Below, piece by piece: positions 33,040-41,332 of a DNA stretch of 64,000 nt. Position 1 is the stretch's first letter. Every line of letters begins with the position of its first letter. This DNA is from Mycolicibacterium sp. TY81. Lineage in GTDB: Bacteria > Actinomycetota > Actinomycetes > Mycobacteriales > Mycobacteriaceae. Under the pieces are notes generated by a model. That model worked only from the letters and a program-made list of their open reading frames with translations, did not search any database and was not told where the DNA came from. The DNA is taken from the NCBI RefSeq assembly GCF_018326285.1, contig NZ_AP023362.1, positions 5,580,001 through 5,644,000 on the forward strand, written 5' to 3'. A program made the position numbers and the translations under genes.

Positions 33040-34335
33040 TCACTGGCCGGATATCGGCGGGTCCTGCCCATTCTGGTCGACGACTTGCCGCGCGGCTGCG
33101 GCCTTGGCGGCTCGCTTGCCGCGTTGGCGGCTCAGGGGGATGCGTCCGGCGATGTTGCTCAGCGGATTCACCGCGTCGTTGAGGACGAGCACCGCGTCGT
33201 ACAGCTTGTCGACGGTCGGGGCGAGCCCGGCGAGCACGGGCGCCAGTTGGTTGAGGTTGTCGACGACGTCGTTCAACTTCATCAGGGCGCCGTCGGCTGC
33301 GGTGAGGACGTCGATGGCGCCGCCCTCGTCGAGCAGCCGTTCGGCGATGCCGCCCTCGCTCAGCAGGCGGTCCACCAGGCCGCCGTCGGAGAGCATCTTG
33401 TCGACCGGCCCGCCGTCACCGAGCAGACGGTCGGCGATGCCGTCGGCACGCAGTACCCGGTCGACGACGCCGTTGTCGGCCAACAGCCGGTCGGCGATGC
33501 CGCCTTCACCGACCAATCGGTCCGCGATGCCCTCCGGGCGAAGGACCCGGTCCACGATGCCGCCGTCGGCGAGCATCTGTTCCACGACGCCGCCCTCGGC
33601 GAGGCCACGGTCGGCGACCCCGCCCGGGGCGAGCACTCTGTCGAGGATGCCGTCGGTGGACAGCACGCGGTCGACGACGCCGCCGTCGGCCAGGACGCGG
33701 TCGGCGGGGCCGCCCGGTTCGAGCAGCCGGTCGACGATGCCGCCCGAACTCAGCAGCCGGTCGACCACTCCACCGTCGGCGAGGACGCGGTCGGCAGCTC
33801 CGTCCTTGGCGATCAGGCGGGCGGCGATGCCGTCCTCGCTGAGTACCCGGTCGACGACACCGTCGGGCGCGAGCGCCTGTTCGGCGAAGCCGCCGGGTGC
33901 GAGCACGCGGGACAACGCCCCTTCGTCGGATGTCAGTTGGTCCAGCAGGCCGCCGTCGAGGGTCAGCTGGTCGATGATGCCGCCGGGTGCCAGGGCCCGT
34001 GTCACGGCGCCGCCCTCGGCGGTCAGGCGGTCGAGGAGGCCGCCGTCCTGGCTGATCTGATCGACCAGGCCACCCGGGCGGAGCAACCGGTCGAGCACGC
34101 CGCCCGGTGCCAGCGCCCGGCCCAGCGGAGCGTCGTCGTCGACCAGGCGGGTGAGGCGGCCGGCCCGGCTCAGCGTGTCGTCGAGGCCGAGCATGGACAT
34201 GACGGGCGAACCCACGCTGGTGTCGCCGAGCGCGTGTTGCACGGTGGACAGCGTGCCGCTGGCGATTTCGAGACCGGCGCTGGCGATCTTCAGTGGCGCC
34301 GCGGCCAGGTCTGACAGGGCTTTACCCAAATCCAT
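33040..34335 (-). CDS. Decapeptide-repeat protein (conserved hypothetical)
   Basis: 431 residues. After an N-terminal helical region (about 1-77), residues 78-357 form about 28 tandem repeats of exactly ten residues with consensus G-G-[IV]-[VA]-D-R-[LV]-L-x-[DEP], with no insertions or deletions. A helical C-terminal segment (about 358-405) and a basic tail (RQRGKRAAKAAAARQ) follow. No signal peptide or transmembrane helix is seen. The regular period suggests a solenoid or beta-helical rod. It is divergent from phoP across 133 bases. No named family was recognised; an unknown structural or scaffolding role is likely. Confidence 0.85.
   Translation of the reverse strand: MDLGKALSDLAAAPLKIASAGLEIASGTLSTVQHALGDTSVGSPVMSMLGLDDTLSRAGRLTRLVDDDAPLGRALAPGGVLDRLLRPGGLVDQISQDGGLLDRLTAEGGAVTRALAPGGIIDQLTLDGGLLDQLTSDEGALSRVLAPGGFAEQALAPDGVVDRVLSEDGIAARLIAKDGAADRVLADGGVVDRLLSSGGIVDRLLEPGGPADRVLADGGVVDRVLSTDGILDRVLAPGGVADRGLAEGGVVEQMLADGGIVDRVLRPEGIADRLVGEGGIADRLLADNGVVDRVLRADGIADRLLGDGGPVDKMLSDGGLVDRLLSEGGIAERLLDEGGAIDVLTAADGALMKLNDVVDNLNQLAPVLAGLAPTVDKLYDAVLVLNDAVNPLSNIAGRIPLSRQRGKRAAKAAAARQVVDQNGQDPPISGQ
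33295..34104 (-). repeat. Array of 27 in-frame 30-bp repeat units
   Basis: This span encodes repeats 1-27 of the decapeptide array, each 30 bases, uninterrupted. DNA copies vary at many positions while the protein pattern holds, so the array is old and under selection at protein level. It is not a CRISPR, since there are no spacers. Confidence 0.85.
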
Positions 34336-34407
34336 CGGCCCAGTGTATGGCGCCGGTCACATCTGATGTGACCGAGATGCGGGAGGTCTGGCAAATGGCT
34401 GTACGAC

Positions 34408-34425
34408 TCACAGTATCTTCACAGC
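34408..34425 (+). promoter_or_regulatory. PhoP box upstream of phoP
   Basis: TCACAGT (34408-34414) and TCACAGC (34419-34425) are direct repeats with a 4-base gap, 11 bases apart, matching the known PhoP site TCACAGC-N4-TCACAGC. Located 44 bases upstream of the phoP start, it supports autoregulation and may also affect the divergent repeat-protein gene. Confidence 0.8.
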
Positions 34426-34468
34426 CACCAGGCAGGGAGGATTTAAGGCCTGCGAGGACCATGGCTGC

Positions 34469-35188
34469 ATGGCCATGGCTGCAGTTCCTGAGGCGACCCC
34501 CGAAGCGCGGATCCTGGTAGTCGACGACGAGACGAACATCGTCGAGCTGCTGTCGGTCAGCCTGAAGTTCCAGGGCTTCGAGGTGCACTCCGCCTCCAAT
34601 GGCCCCGCCGCACTCGACAAGGCCCGCGAGGTCAAACCCGACGCGGTGATCCTCGACGTGATGATGCCCGGCATGGACGGGTTCGGCGTGCTGCGCCGGA
34701 TGCGCGCCGACGGCATCGATGCGCCCGCCCTCTTCCTCACCGCCCGCGACAGCCTGCAGGACAAGGTGGCGGGCCTGACGCTCGGCGGCGACGACTACGT
34801 CACCAAGCCGTTCAGCCTCGAAGAGGTCGTGGCCCGGTTGCGGGTGATCCTGCGCCGCACCGGCCGCGGTGTCGAAGAGCCGCGCAGTGCCCGGCTGACG
34901 TTCGCCGACATCGAGCTCGACGAGGACACCCACGAGGTGTGGAAGGCCGGCGAACCGGTTTCGCTGTCGCCCACCGAGTTCACGCTGCTGCGCTACTTCA
35001 TCATCAACGCGGGCACCGTGCTGTCGAAGCCGAAGATCCTCGACCACGTGTGGCGCTACGACTTCGGTGGTGACGTGAACGTCGTCGAGTCCTATGTGTC
35101 GTACCTGCGCCGCAAGATCGACACCGGCGAGAAGCGCCTGCTGCACACCCTGCGGGGTGTGGGTTACGTGCTCCGCGAGCCGCGGTGA
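34469..35188 (+). CDS. phoP: Two-component response regulator PhoP
   Basis: 239 residues, nearly identical over most of its length to M. tuberculosis PhoP as I remember it. The receiver domain holds the acidic pocket VVDDE and phosphoacceptor Asp63 (VILDVMMPGMDGFG), with conserved Thr (LTARDS) and Lys (YVTKPF). The C-terminal winged-helix OmpR-type domain includes LSPTEFTLLRYF and VESYVSYLRRKID. PhoP controls cell-envelope lipids, pH response and secretion in mycobacteria. The ATG at 34469 lies ten bases after GAGGA. A PhoP box is present upstream, and the sensor kinase gene follows 99 bases later. Confidence 0.98.
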   Translation: MAMAAVPEATPEARILVVDDETNIVELLSVSLKFQGFEVHSASNGPAALDKAREVKPDAVILDVMMPGMDGFGVLRRMRADGIDAPALFLTARDSLQDKVAGLTLGGDDYVTKPFSLEEVVARLRVILRRTGRGVEEPRSARLTFADIELDEDTHEVWKAGEPVSLSPTEFTLLRYFIINAGTVLSKPKILDHVWRYDFGGDVNVVESYVSYLRRKIDTGEKRLLHTLRGVGYVLREPR

Positions 35189-35243
35189 TGAGCGCTCGCG
35201 CGAAGAACAGAGTGCGCCGATGAGCGCTCGCGCGAAGAACAGA
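35187..35243 (+). repeat. Tandem 25-bp repeat between phoP and phoR
   Basis: A 25-base sequence beginning GATGAGCGCTCGCGCGAAGA occurs at 35187-35211 and again, identical, at 35219-35243 (period 32). Each copy supplies an ATG with an overlapping stop of the preceding frame, as described for the two micro-frames listed separately. The arrangement recalls the MIRU elements of M. tuberculosis, which lie between coupled genes and carry overlapping stop-start codons. Confidence 0.8.
35188..35223 (+). CDS. Possible micro-ORF 1 between phoP and phoR (11 aa)
   Basis: Starts at the ATG whose A is the last base of the phoP stop (TGATG) and encodes MSARAKNRVRR, ending in TGA. It may serve to keep ribosomes moving through the intergenic repeat rather than make a functional peptide. 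Coding status is a guess. Confidence 0.3.
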   Translation: MSARAKNRVRR

Positions 35244-35252
35244 CGGCGCTGA
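35220..35252 (+). CDS. Possible micro-ORF 2 between phoP and phoR (10 aa)
   Basis: Encodes MSARAKNRRR. Its ATG overlaps the stop of micro-ORF 1 (ATGA), and it ends 35 bases before the phoR start. Same reading as for micro-ORF 1: a stop-start relay is plausible, function of the peptide unknown. Confidence 0.3.
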   Translation: MSARAKNRRR

Positions 35253-35287
35253 GACACTTTTGGGCGGACATCGCCAACAATGGAGTG

Positions 35288-36820
35288 ATGACACGCCGAC
35301 TGGGCGAGCGCAGTGATGGGAGATGGCGCGGTACGCGCGGCATTCCGCTGCGGGTGGGGCTGGTCGCCGCGATGGTGTTGCTGGCGGCCTGTGGTCTGCT
35401 GGCCTCCGGCCTCGCCGTCACCTCGATCATGCAGCACAGCCTGATCAACCGCGTCGACGAGACGCTGCTGGATGCCTCGCGCAGCTGGGCACAGGAACCG
35501 CGGCGCATCCCGGCCACGCCCATCGAAGGCCCGAACCCGGCGCGGCCGCCGTCGAACTTCTATGTCCGCGGCATCGACCCGGACGGGCGGGTGTGGATCG
35601 CCGTCAACGACAACGACGCGCAACCGGCGCTGCCGGACAGCAATGACGTCGGGCCCGTCCCGACGACGGTCGGCTCGATCCACCACTCCGACGTGAAATG
35701 GCGGGCCATGACGGTGCGCGGCCCGGCCGGGGAGTTGACGACGGTCGCGATCGACCTCTCCGACGTGGCGTCGACAGTGCGGGCACTGGCGTGGTCTCAG
35801 GTCGGCATCGGTGCCGCCGTGCTGTTGATCCTGGGTATCGCCGGGTACGTCGCGGTGCACCGCAGTCTGCGACCCCTCGTCGAGGTGGAGCGGACAGCGG
35901 CCGACATCGCGGCGGGGCAGCTCGACCGCCGTGTTCCCGAGCGCGACTCACGCACCGAGGTCGGGCGATTGTCGTTGGCGCTCAACGGAATGCTCGCGCA
36001 GATTCAGAACGCGGTGGCGTCGTCGGAGCAATCGGCGGAGACCGCGCGCACGTCCGAGGAACGGATGCGGCGTTTCATCACCGACGCCAGCCACGAGCTG
36101 CGGACGCCGCTGACCACCATCCGCGGATTCGCCGAGCTGTACCGGCAGGGCGCCGCCAGCGACGTCGAGATGCTGATGAGCCGCATCGAGAGCGAGGCCC
36201 GGCGCATGGGTCTGCTGGTCGAGGATCTGCTGCTCCTCGCGCGGCTGGACCAACAGCGGCCACTGGAGCAGCGGCCCGTCGACCTGCTGATCCTGGCGAC
36301 CGACGCGGTGCACGACGCGCGGTCCATCGCACCGCGGCGGGCCGTGTCGCTGGAGTTGTTGGACGGGCCCGGCACGCCGGAGGTCCTCGGCGACGAAGCG
36401 CGGCTGCGCCAGGTGCTGGGCAACCTGATGATGAACGCCGTACAGCACACGCCGGAGACCGGCGGCATCACGGTGCGCGTCGGCACCGTCGACGGCGACG
36501 CGGTGCTCGAGGTCTGCGATCAGGGCCCTGGCCTGTCGGCCGAGGACGCCCACCGCATCTTCGAACGCTTCTACCGCACCGACTCCTCACGGACCCGGAC
36601 CAGCGGCGGCACGGGCCTGGGACTGTCGATCGTCGACTCGCTGGTGCGGGCGCACGGCGGCGTCGTCACGGTGACCACCGCGCCGGGCCAGGGCTGCCGA
36701 TTCACGGTGCGCCTGCCACGTATCGGCGATGCGGCCGACTCAGCCGACGGCGCCGAATCAGCCGAATCAGCCGACGGTGGCGAGGGCAGCGATGATCTTG
36801 GCCTGAGCCTCGTCGAGTGA
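35288..36820 (+). CDS. phoR: Two-component sensor histidine kinase PhoR
   Basis: 510 residues. Transmembrane helix 1 (about 22-45) and helix 2 (about 170-190) frame a periplasmic sensor domain of about 120 residues; a HAMP linker follows ([24 protein letters not shown], cut here by sense). The phosphoaccepting histidine is His269 in [10 protein letters not shown]; the ATPase domain has N box [11 protein letters not shown]1 DQGPGLS and G2 [10 protein letters not shown]. It phosphorylates PhoP. A GTG three bases earlier is an alternative start. The C-terminal tail is Ala/Asp/Ser/Glu-rich and its last 54 bases overlap the convergent HIT gene. Confidence 0.96.
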   Translation: MTRRLGERSDGRWRGTRGIPLRVGLVAAMVLLAACGLLASGLAVTSIMQHSLINRVDETLLDASRSWAQEPRRIPATPIEGPNPARPPSNFYVRGIDPDGRVWIAVNDNDAQPALPDSNDVGPVPTTVGSIHHSDVKWRAMTVRGPAGELTTVAIDLSDVASTVRALAWSQVGIGAAVLLILGIAGYVAVHRSLRPLVEVERTAADIAAGQLDRRVPERDSRTEVGRLSLALNGMLAQIQNAVASSEQSAETARTSEERMRRFITDASHELRTPLTTIRGFAELYRQGAASDVEMLMSRIESEARRMGLLVEDLLLLARLDQQRPLEQRPVDLLILATDAVHDARSIAPRRAVSLELLDGPGTPEVLGDEARLRQVLGNLMMNAVQHTPETGGITVRVGTVDGDAVLEVCDQGPGLSAEDAHRIFERFYRTDSSRTRTSGGTGLGLSIVDSLVRAHGGVVTVTTAPGQGCRFTVRLPRIGDAADSADGAESAESADGGEGSDDLGLSLVE

Positions 36821-37171
36821 TTCCGGCGACGGGTTGCGGTCGACGTTGGCGAACCCGAAGTCGGACAGGTTGCGGGCCGGGAACACGTGCACGTGCAGGT
36901 GCGGCACCTCGAGTCCGGCGATGATGACGCCGGCGCGCTCGGTGTCGAAGGCCGAGCACACGGCGCGGCCGATCTTCTGCGACACCGCCATCACCTTGTT
37001 GAACAGTTCGGGGTCCAGGTCCTGCCAGTTGTCCACCTCGGCCCGGGGCACGACCAGGGTGTGGCCCTGCGTCATGGGCTCGATGGTCAGGAACGCGACG
37101 ACGTCGTCGTCCTCGTAGACGAATCGGCCCGGCAGGTCGCGGTTGATGATCATGGTGAAGACGGACGGCAT
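36767..37171 (-). CDS. HIT-family nucleotide hydrolase/transferase
   Basis: 134 residues with the histidine-triad motif HLHVHVF (H-phi-H-phi-H) at about residues 91-97 and the early motif [20 protein letters not shown] typical of HIT proteins, which hydrolyse nucleoside phosphoramidates or dinucleotides. It matches M. tuberculosis Rv0759c in position after phoR. The 3' end overlaps the phoR 3' end by 54 bases on the opposite strand, an unusually long convergent overlap. It begins nine bases after the ECH gene's stop, on the same strand. Confidence 0.92.
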   Translation of the reverse strand: MPSVFTMIINRDLPGRFVYEDDDVVAFLTIEPMTQGHTLVVPRAEVDNWQDLDPELFNKVMAVSQKIGRAVCSAFDTERAGVIIAGLEVPHLHVHVFPARNLSDFGFANVDRNPSPESLDEAQAKIIAALATVG

Positions 37172-37180
37172 GGCCCCAGC

Positions 37181-38158
37181 CTATTGCGCGACGCGGGTGC
37201 CCGACAGCCAGGGCTCGATGTCCCTGGCGAAGGGACTGTCGCCGATGGCTTCGTAGTCCTGCTGAAAAGCGTCCGCCGTCAAGTGCTTTCGCGGATTTCG
37301 GCCGGTTCCGACGAATCCCGCGAGCTCGAAGTCGAGGGCGCCGGACAATGACCTGTTGCCGCCGAAGTAGACGGCGCGTTTGACGGCCGCGATGGCGTAG
37401 GGCGAGCGGCGGGACAGGCGCTGCGCGGTGGCATAGACGTCGTCGAGCAATCCCTCGGCAGGGGCGAGTCGGTGCACGATGCCCGCGTCGAGTGCCTCAC
37501 GCGCGGTCAGCGGGCGGCCTTCCAGCATGTGCTCCAGCGCGGCGGACATGCCGAGCATTGCCGGGAGTCGTTGGCTCCCACCGCCTCCCGGTACCAGGCC
37601 GGCCAGAATCTCGATCAGGCCGATGCGGACCTGGTCGGCGTCGGCGGCGATGCGCAGGTCGCAGAACAGCGCGAGTTCGAACCCACCGCCGAGGGCCGTG
37701 CCGTTGATGGCGGCGAGGTAGACGACGCCCGACCGGTTCATCCGGGTGATGGTGCGCTTGAGGATGGCGCTGTAGACGATGCCGGTGCCCCAGTCGCCGC
37801 CCCGGGTCTCGGTGGCCCTGAGCAGGGCGGGCACGCGCATGGCGGCGTTGTTGAGCTTGATGGACCAGGTCACCGCGCGCGACGGCAGCGGCGGTGTCGC
37901 CATCTGGAAGAACAGCTGCACCTGTTCGGGTTCGGAGTGCGAGATGAACTTGTCGCCGGTGCCGGTCAGGATGACCGCCCCGACCGACGGGTCCTGATCC
38001 GCAGCGCGGGTCAGCCGGTCCATGTCCTTGACCAGCCGCAGCGACAGGAAGTGGTTGGGCGGGTCGTCGAACCGCGCGGTCAGGACGCGGCCGTCCTGGT
38101 GCAGCGTCAGGGTTTCCAGGTTCAGCTCGGCGGTGCGTACCGGGGCTCGTCGTGGCAC
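37181..38158 (-). CDS. Enoyl-CoA hydratase/isomerase family protein
   Basis: 325 residues, about 60 more than usual. The crotonase core has NGTALGGGFELALFCDLRIA (oxyanion hole and first catalytic-type Glu) and LIEILAGLVPGGGGSQRLP (second catalytic-type Glu), so hydratase chemistry is plausible. An extra segment (VPALLRATETRGGDWGTGIVY region) precedes the core, distinguishing it from classical ECH. It is last in a four-gene minus-strand set with a P450, SDR and thioesterase that starts behind a KstR-type box, pointing to breakdown or modification of a sterol side chain or another branched acyl-CoA. Confidence 0.83.
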   Translation of the reverse strand: MPRRAPVRTAELNLETLTLHQDGRVLTARFDDPPNHFLSLRLVKDMDRLTRAADQDPSVGAVILTGTGDKFISHSEPEQVQLFFQMATPPLPSRAVTWSIKLNNAAMRVPALLRATETRGGDWGTGIVYSAILKRTITRMNRSGVVYLAAINGTALGGGFELALFCDLRIAADADQVRIGLIEILAGLVPGGGGSQRLPAMLGMSAALEHMLEGRPLTAREALDAGIVHRLAPAEGLLDDVYATAQRLSRRSPYAIAAVKRAVYFGGNRSLSGALDFELAGFVGTGRNPRKHLTADAFQQDYEAIGDSPFARDIEPWLSGTRVAQ

Positions 38159-38170
38159 GGCGGCGTCTTC

Positions 38171-39532
38171 CTAGGCGTTGACGGTCTGGACCAGGGCGGG
38201 GATGGGCCCGTCCGGCACGATGGTGAGCGGCGCGGTGATCGGGAACGTCGCGCTGCGCGACGTCAGCCGGCAGTGCCGGACGATCGACGCGAGTTCCAGG
38301 GTCGCGGCGGTCAGCGCGAAGAACTCGCCGATGCACGACCGCGGCCCACCGCCGAACGGCAGGAACTGCCACTGCATCCGGGAGCGCCCCGCGGTGAACC
38401 GATCGGGATCGAATTCCATTGGGCGGTCCCACAATTGGGGGTCGCGGTGCATCGCGTAGACGCCGACCATGAGCATGCTGCCCGCCTCGACGCGGAAGCC
38501 GTCGACGGCCATGTCCTGCCGGGCGATCCGCATCACCGCGGGTGTCGGGCCGCCCAGGCGCAGGGCCTCCTGGATGACGCTGACGGTGTACGGCAGATGG
38601 CTGCGCGGATTGGTCCGCAGCGCGGCTTCGTCGACCGCGGCGACCTCGGCCGCCACCCGGTCGAAGATCTCGGGACGACGGCCCAGCGCCCACAGCGCGT
38701 AGGCGAGCGTCGTCGCGGTGGTCTCCAGTCCCGAGGCCAGGAAGATGACGAGTTCGTGGCAGATTTCCTCGTCCGTCAACGGTTCTGACGTCTCGGGGTC
38801 GCGGGCCTCCATCATGGCGCGGACCAGGGGAGCGCTCAGCTGCGGATCGGTGCGGCAGTCCTGCAGGATCTGGGCGGCGAGATCGTGCGCCACCTTGTTG
38901 AACTTGACCGCGAAGCGGCGTTCCCTGGTCGGCACCCAGCTCGGCAGCTTCACCGGGGCGCGGCCCCGGTCGGCGATGTACTTGCTGATCCGGCGCAGTG
39001 GATCGACCAATTCGTCTGTGTACGAACCGGGTTCGAAGCCCATGATGGTGCGGCCCAGCACCCGCATGGTGATGCGCCGGCTCTCGCGGTCGAGGTCGAT
39101 CTCGGACCCGTCCCGCCACGAGGTCGCGGCGTCGGTGGCGATGTCGTACATCTGCTCATTGAGTTCGGCGATGCGCGCGGTGGTGAACACCGGTTGCAGC
39201 ATGCGGCGTCGCCCGACCCATTCCTTGTGGCTGAAGTTCAGCAGTGAGCCGCCGTTGAGCTTCTGCTGTTCGGTCATGAACGGGAAGTCGCGGTCGACGG
39301 CCGGGTAGGTGGCGGTCAGGACGTCGCGGGCACCCTGCGGCGAGGTGACGACGACGATCGGCGGCATCATCCACTTCGGCGCGATGCGCACCGTGGTGAC
39401 GGGGCCGCCGGCGTCGCGGAACGTCTCACATCCGCTGTGCGCGACCTGGATCGCGGCGATGCGCTCGCGCAGACTCAAGGGCACGTCGGGCGCCGGCGGC
39501 AGCCGGTCGACGTCAGTTGCGTCGGTTGACAC
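38171..39532 (-). CDS. Cytochrome P450
   Basis: 453 residues. The heme-binding loop FGGGPRSCIG has the axial cysteine; the K-helix motif is EALR (ExxR), and the I-helix acid-alcohol region is LASGLETTAT. The length and the GGGPRSCIGEFFA form resemble the CYP136-138-like, eukaryote-type mycobacterial P450s rather than the shorter classical bacterial ones. It hydroxylates a lipid or sterol-like substrate using ferredoxin electrons; a ferredoxin is encoded at 49.2 kb. It lies between the ECH and SDR genes on one strand with gaps of 12 to 15 bases, consistent with one operon. Confidence 0.9.
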   Translation of the reverse strand: MSTDATDVDRLPPAPDVPLSLRERIAAIQVAHSGCETFRDAGGPVTTVRIAPKWMMPPIVVVTSPQGARDVLTATYPAVDRDFPFMTEQQKLNGGSLLNFSHKEWVGRRRMLQPVFTTARIAELNEQMYDIATDAATSWRDGSEIDLDRESRRITMRVLGRTIMGFEPGSYTDELVDPLRRISKYIADRGRAPVKLPSWVPTRERRFAVKFNKVAHDLAAQILQDCRTDPQLSAPLVRAMMEARDPETSEPLTDEEICHELVIFLASGLETTATTLAYALWALGRRPEIFDRVAAEVAAVDEAALRTNPRSHLPYTVSVIQEALRLGGPTPAVMRIARQDMAVDGFRVEAGSMLMVGVYAMHRDPQLWDRPMEFDPDRFTAGRSRMQWQFLPFGGGPRSCIGEFFALTAATLELASIVRHCRLTSRSATFPITAPLTIVPDGPIPALVQTVNA

Positions 39533-39547
39533 GGTCGGCTCCTGTCG

Positions 39548-40462
39548 TCAGATGTCGTACCGGACACCGGTGTGGTGTTCGGCGGCAACCCAATTCGCGG
39601 TCATCAGCGCCTGGTCGGTGGCCGCACGTCCGGCCTTCGCCGGCGCCGGTAGCCCGCGCATCCCGAAGAACCGGTCGGGCCCGTAGTAGCCGCCGCCGGC
39701 GACGTCATCCGCGGCGGCGGCGTAGGTGATCGAGAGGGCCGCGACGTCGGCCGGCTGGCCGATGGCCCGGCACGAGGCGCGCCACGAGAGGTCGCCCCAC
39801 TTGCGGCCCGAGTGCATGCCGGCGTCGGTGTCGGCCCAACCGGGTTGTGCGGATATCGATTTCACCGTGCTGCCGGCTGCCGTCAGGCGCCGCTGCAGTT
39901 CATTGGCGAACAGCAGGTTGGCCAGCTTGGCTTGGCAGTACCCGTCGAAAGCGGAGTAGCGACGGGTCCGCCATCCCGGATCGGCGGGCATGAGCCTGCC
40001 GAATCCCGGCCGCCCGACGAACTCGTGCGCGCGGCTGGTGACGACCACGACCCGGTCGGTGATCCGGTCCAGCAGTTGGCCGACCAACGCGAAATGCCCG
40101 AGATGGTTGATACCGGTGTGCAATTCGAAACCGTCGGCGGTCAGGCCGTAGGGCACGTGACAGACGCCGGCCAGCGCGATGACGGCGTCGACGGGGCCGC
40201 AGGATGCCGCCGCGGACTTGACGGAGTCCAGGCTGGCCAAGTCGAGGTTCAGAGTCTCTGCGGCAGAACCGATTTCGGCGGCCAATGCCTCGGCCTGTGC
40301 GGGACGGCGGCACGCCAGGATGACCCGGGCGCCGGCGGCCGCCAGGTGTCGCGCGGTGGCGGCACCGAGGCCGCCGTTGGCGCCGGTGATCAGGATCGTG
40401 CGGCCGGTCTGGTCAGGAATGTGGGCGCTGAGCCAGTCTTCGGCGCCGGTCGACCGCGCCAT
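39548..40462 (-). CDS. Short-chain dehydrogenase/reductase
   Basis: 304 residues. NAD(P)-binding TGANGGLGAAT (TGxxxGxG) at about residues 26-36, the catalytic Tyr and Lys in YCQAK, and the serine region VVVTSRAH are all present. It resembles the retinol dehydrogenase-like SDR group, which acts on hydrophobic alcohols or ketones. The stop of the thioesterase gene abuts its start codon (TAG-ATG), so they are translated in tandem. It probably oxidises or reduces a product of the adjacent P450. Confidence 0.9.
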   Translation of the reverse strand: MARSTGAEDWLSAHIPDQTGRTILITGANGGLGAATARHLAAAGARVILACRRPAQAEALAAEIGSAAETLNLDLASLDSVKSAAASCGPVDAVIALAGVCHVPYGLTADGFELHTGINHLGHFALVGQLLDRITDRVVVVTSRAHEFVGRPGFGRLMPADPGWRTRRYSAFDGYCQAKLANLLFANELQRRLTAAGSTVKSISAQPGWADTDAGMHSGRKWGDLSWRASCRAIGQPADVAALSITYAAAADDVAGGGYYGPDRFFGMRGLPAPAKAGRAATDQALMTANWVAAEHHTGVRYDI

Positions 40463-41086
40463 CTAGCCGCGGGCCCACTTGGGCTGGATGAAGACCCCTT
40501 CGGCTTCGATGGTGACGCCCTGGTCGTCGGCGATGTGGGCGACCCCGTAGGCCTTGAAACCCTCGGTGCGCACGATGCGTGCCTCGGCCCGCAGCTTGCC
40601 CAGCGGCGTGGGACGCACGTACTTCACGTTGATCGTGCCGGTGAACCGGGTGGTGCCGTCGTTCGATGCGACCTCACCCAGCACGTGGTCCAGGATCATG
40701 GCGCAGACGCCGCCGTGCGCGTGGTTGGGCGGGCCCTCATAGGCGGCGCCGAGGGAGAATTCGGACCACACATAGTCGGTTGTTTCGAGCACGACCGTCA
40801 GCGGCGGCGCGACCGGGTTGCGCAGGCCCACAACGGCATTGGTCCACGGCAGCCACTCGCCTTCGGTGGTGAAGCGCAGGCCCCAGGTCTTCTCCAGTTG
40901 CTTGGAGCGCAACCGCGCGGTGGCCGACTCGATTTCGGCTTTCGCGGCCGCGATGGTGTCGGCATCGGCATCGCTGCGGGCGGTCGCGTCCATCAGTTCG
41001 CGGACGGACTGGGTCAGCGGCTCGAATACGGAACGGAGGCGCTGCGCTTCCTCCGGGCTGAGGGTGTCGGTGCTGAAGTCGAGCAT
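40463..41086 (-). CDS. Hotdog-fold thioesterase family protein
   Basis: 207 residues. An N-terminal helical section is followed by a hotdog domain with NHAHGGVCAMILDHVLG, which has the family's catalytic-type histidine/aspartate region, and later GTINVKYVRPTPLGKLRAEA. Such proteins cleave acyl-CoA thioesters. The ATG at 41086 begins nine bases from a perfect 14-bp KstR-type palindrome, so this is the first gene of the minus-strand set and is probably repressed by KstR. The upstream frame extension has no support. Confidence 0.85.
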   Translation of the reverse strand: MLDFSTDTLSPEEAQRLRSVFEPLTQSVRELMDATARSDADADTIAAAKAEIESATARLRSKQLEKTWGLRFTTEGEWLPWTNAVVGLRNPVAPPLTVVLETTDYVWSEFSLGAAYEGPPNHAHGGVCAMILDHVLGEVASNDGTTRFTGTINVKYVRPTPLGKLRAEARIVRTEGFKAYGVAHIADDQGVTIEAEGVFIQPKWARG

Positions 41087-41094
41087 GCCGCTAC

Positions 41095-41108
41095 TAGAAC
41101 ATGTTCTA
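41095..41108. promoter_or_regulatory. KstR-type operator, perfect palindrome
   Basis: TAGAACATGTTCTA matches the KstR consensus TnnAACnnGTTnnA at every fixed position and is a perfect 14-bp palindrome. It begins nine bases upstream of the thioesterase start codon, implying a very short leader. Confidence 0.82.
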
Positions 41109-41308
41109 CCGGATGCTGTCGAGCCCAGAGTTTGCTGCGATCGGAGTCGGTGGTTTGCCACAGCGGCGGGGTCCGCCGAACTGACTGCGCGGTCAATGGT
41201 CTGAATCGCCGTCTCGGCAAATGGTGTTCGAAACGCTGTTATCGGTTGTGCGCCAACGCCGTTCCGGCTGTGACGGGGGTTACACCGGCATGTGCCATAT
41301 GCAATTAT

Positions 41309-41332
41309 TGAAACAAGTTCTAACTAGTTCGC
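41309..41332. promoter_or_regulatory. Two overlapping KstR-type sites
   Basis: TGAAACAAGTTCTA (41309-41322) fits TnnAACnnGTTnnA fully. A second, TCTAACTAGTTCGC (41319-41332), fits all but the last base. They lie about 215-240 bases upstream of the thiolase start and could serve that gene set. Confidence 0.68.

Noticed and set aside
33104..34060. Plus-strand frame with repeated Arg/Ser/Pro text
   Set aside because: Antisense to the decapeptide array, whose repeats are sensible only on the minus strand.
33295..34104. Possible CRISPR array because of 30-bp periodicity
   Set aside because: Units are contiguous without spacers, vary at DNA level and encode a continuous protein; no cas gene is near.
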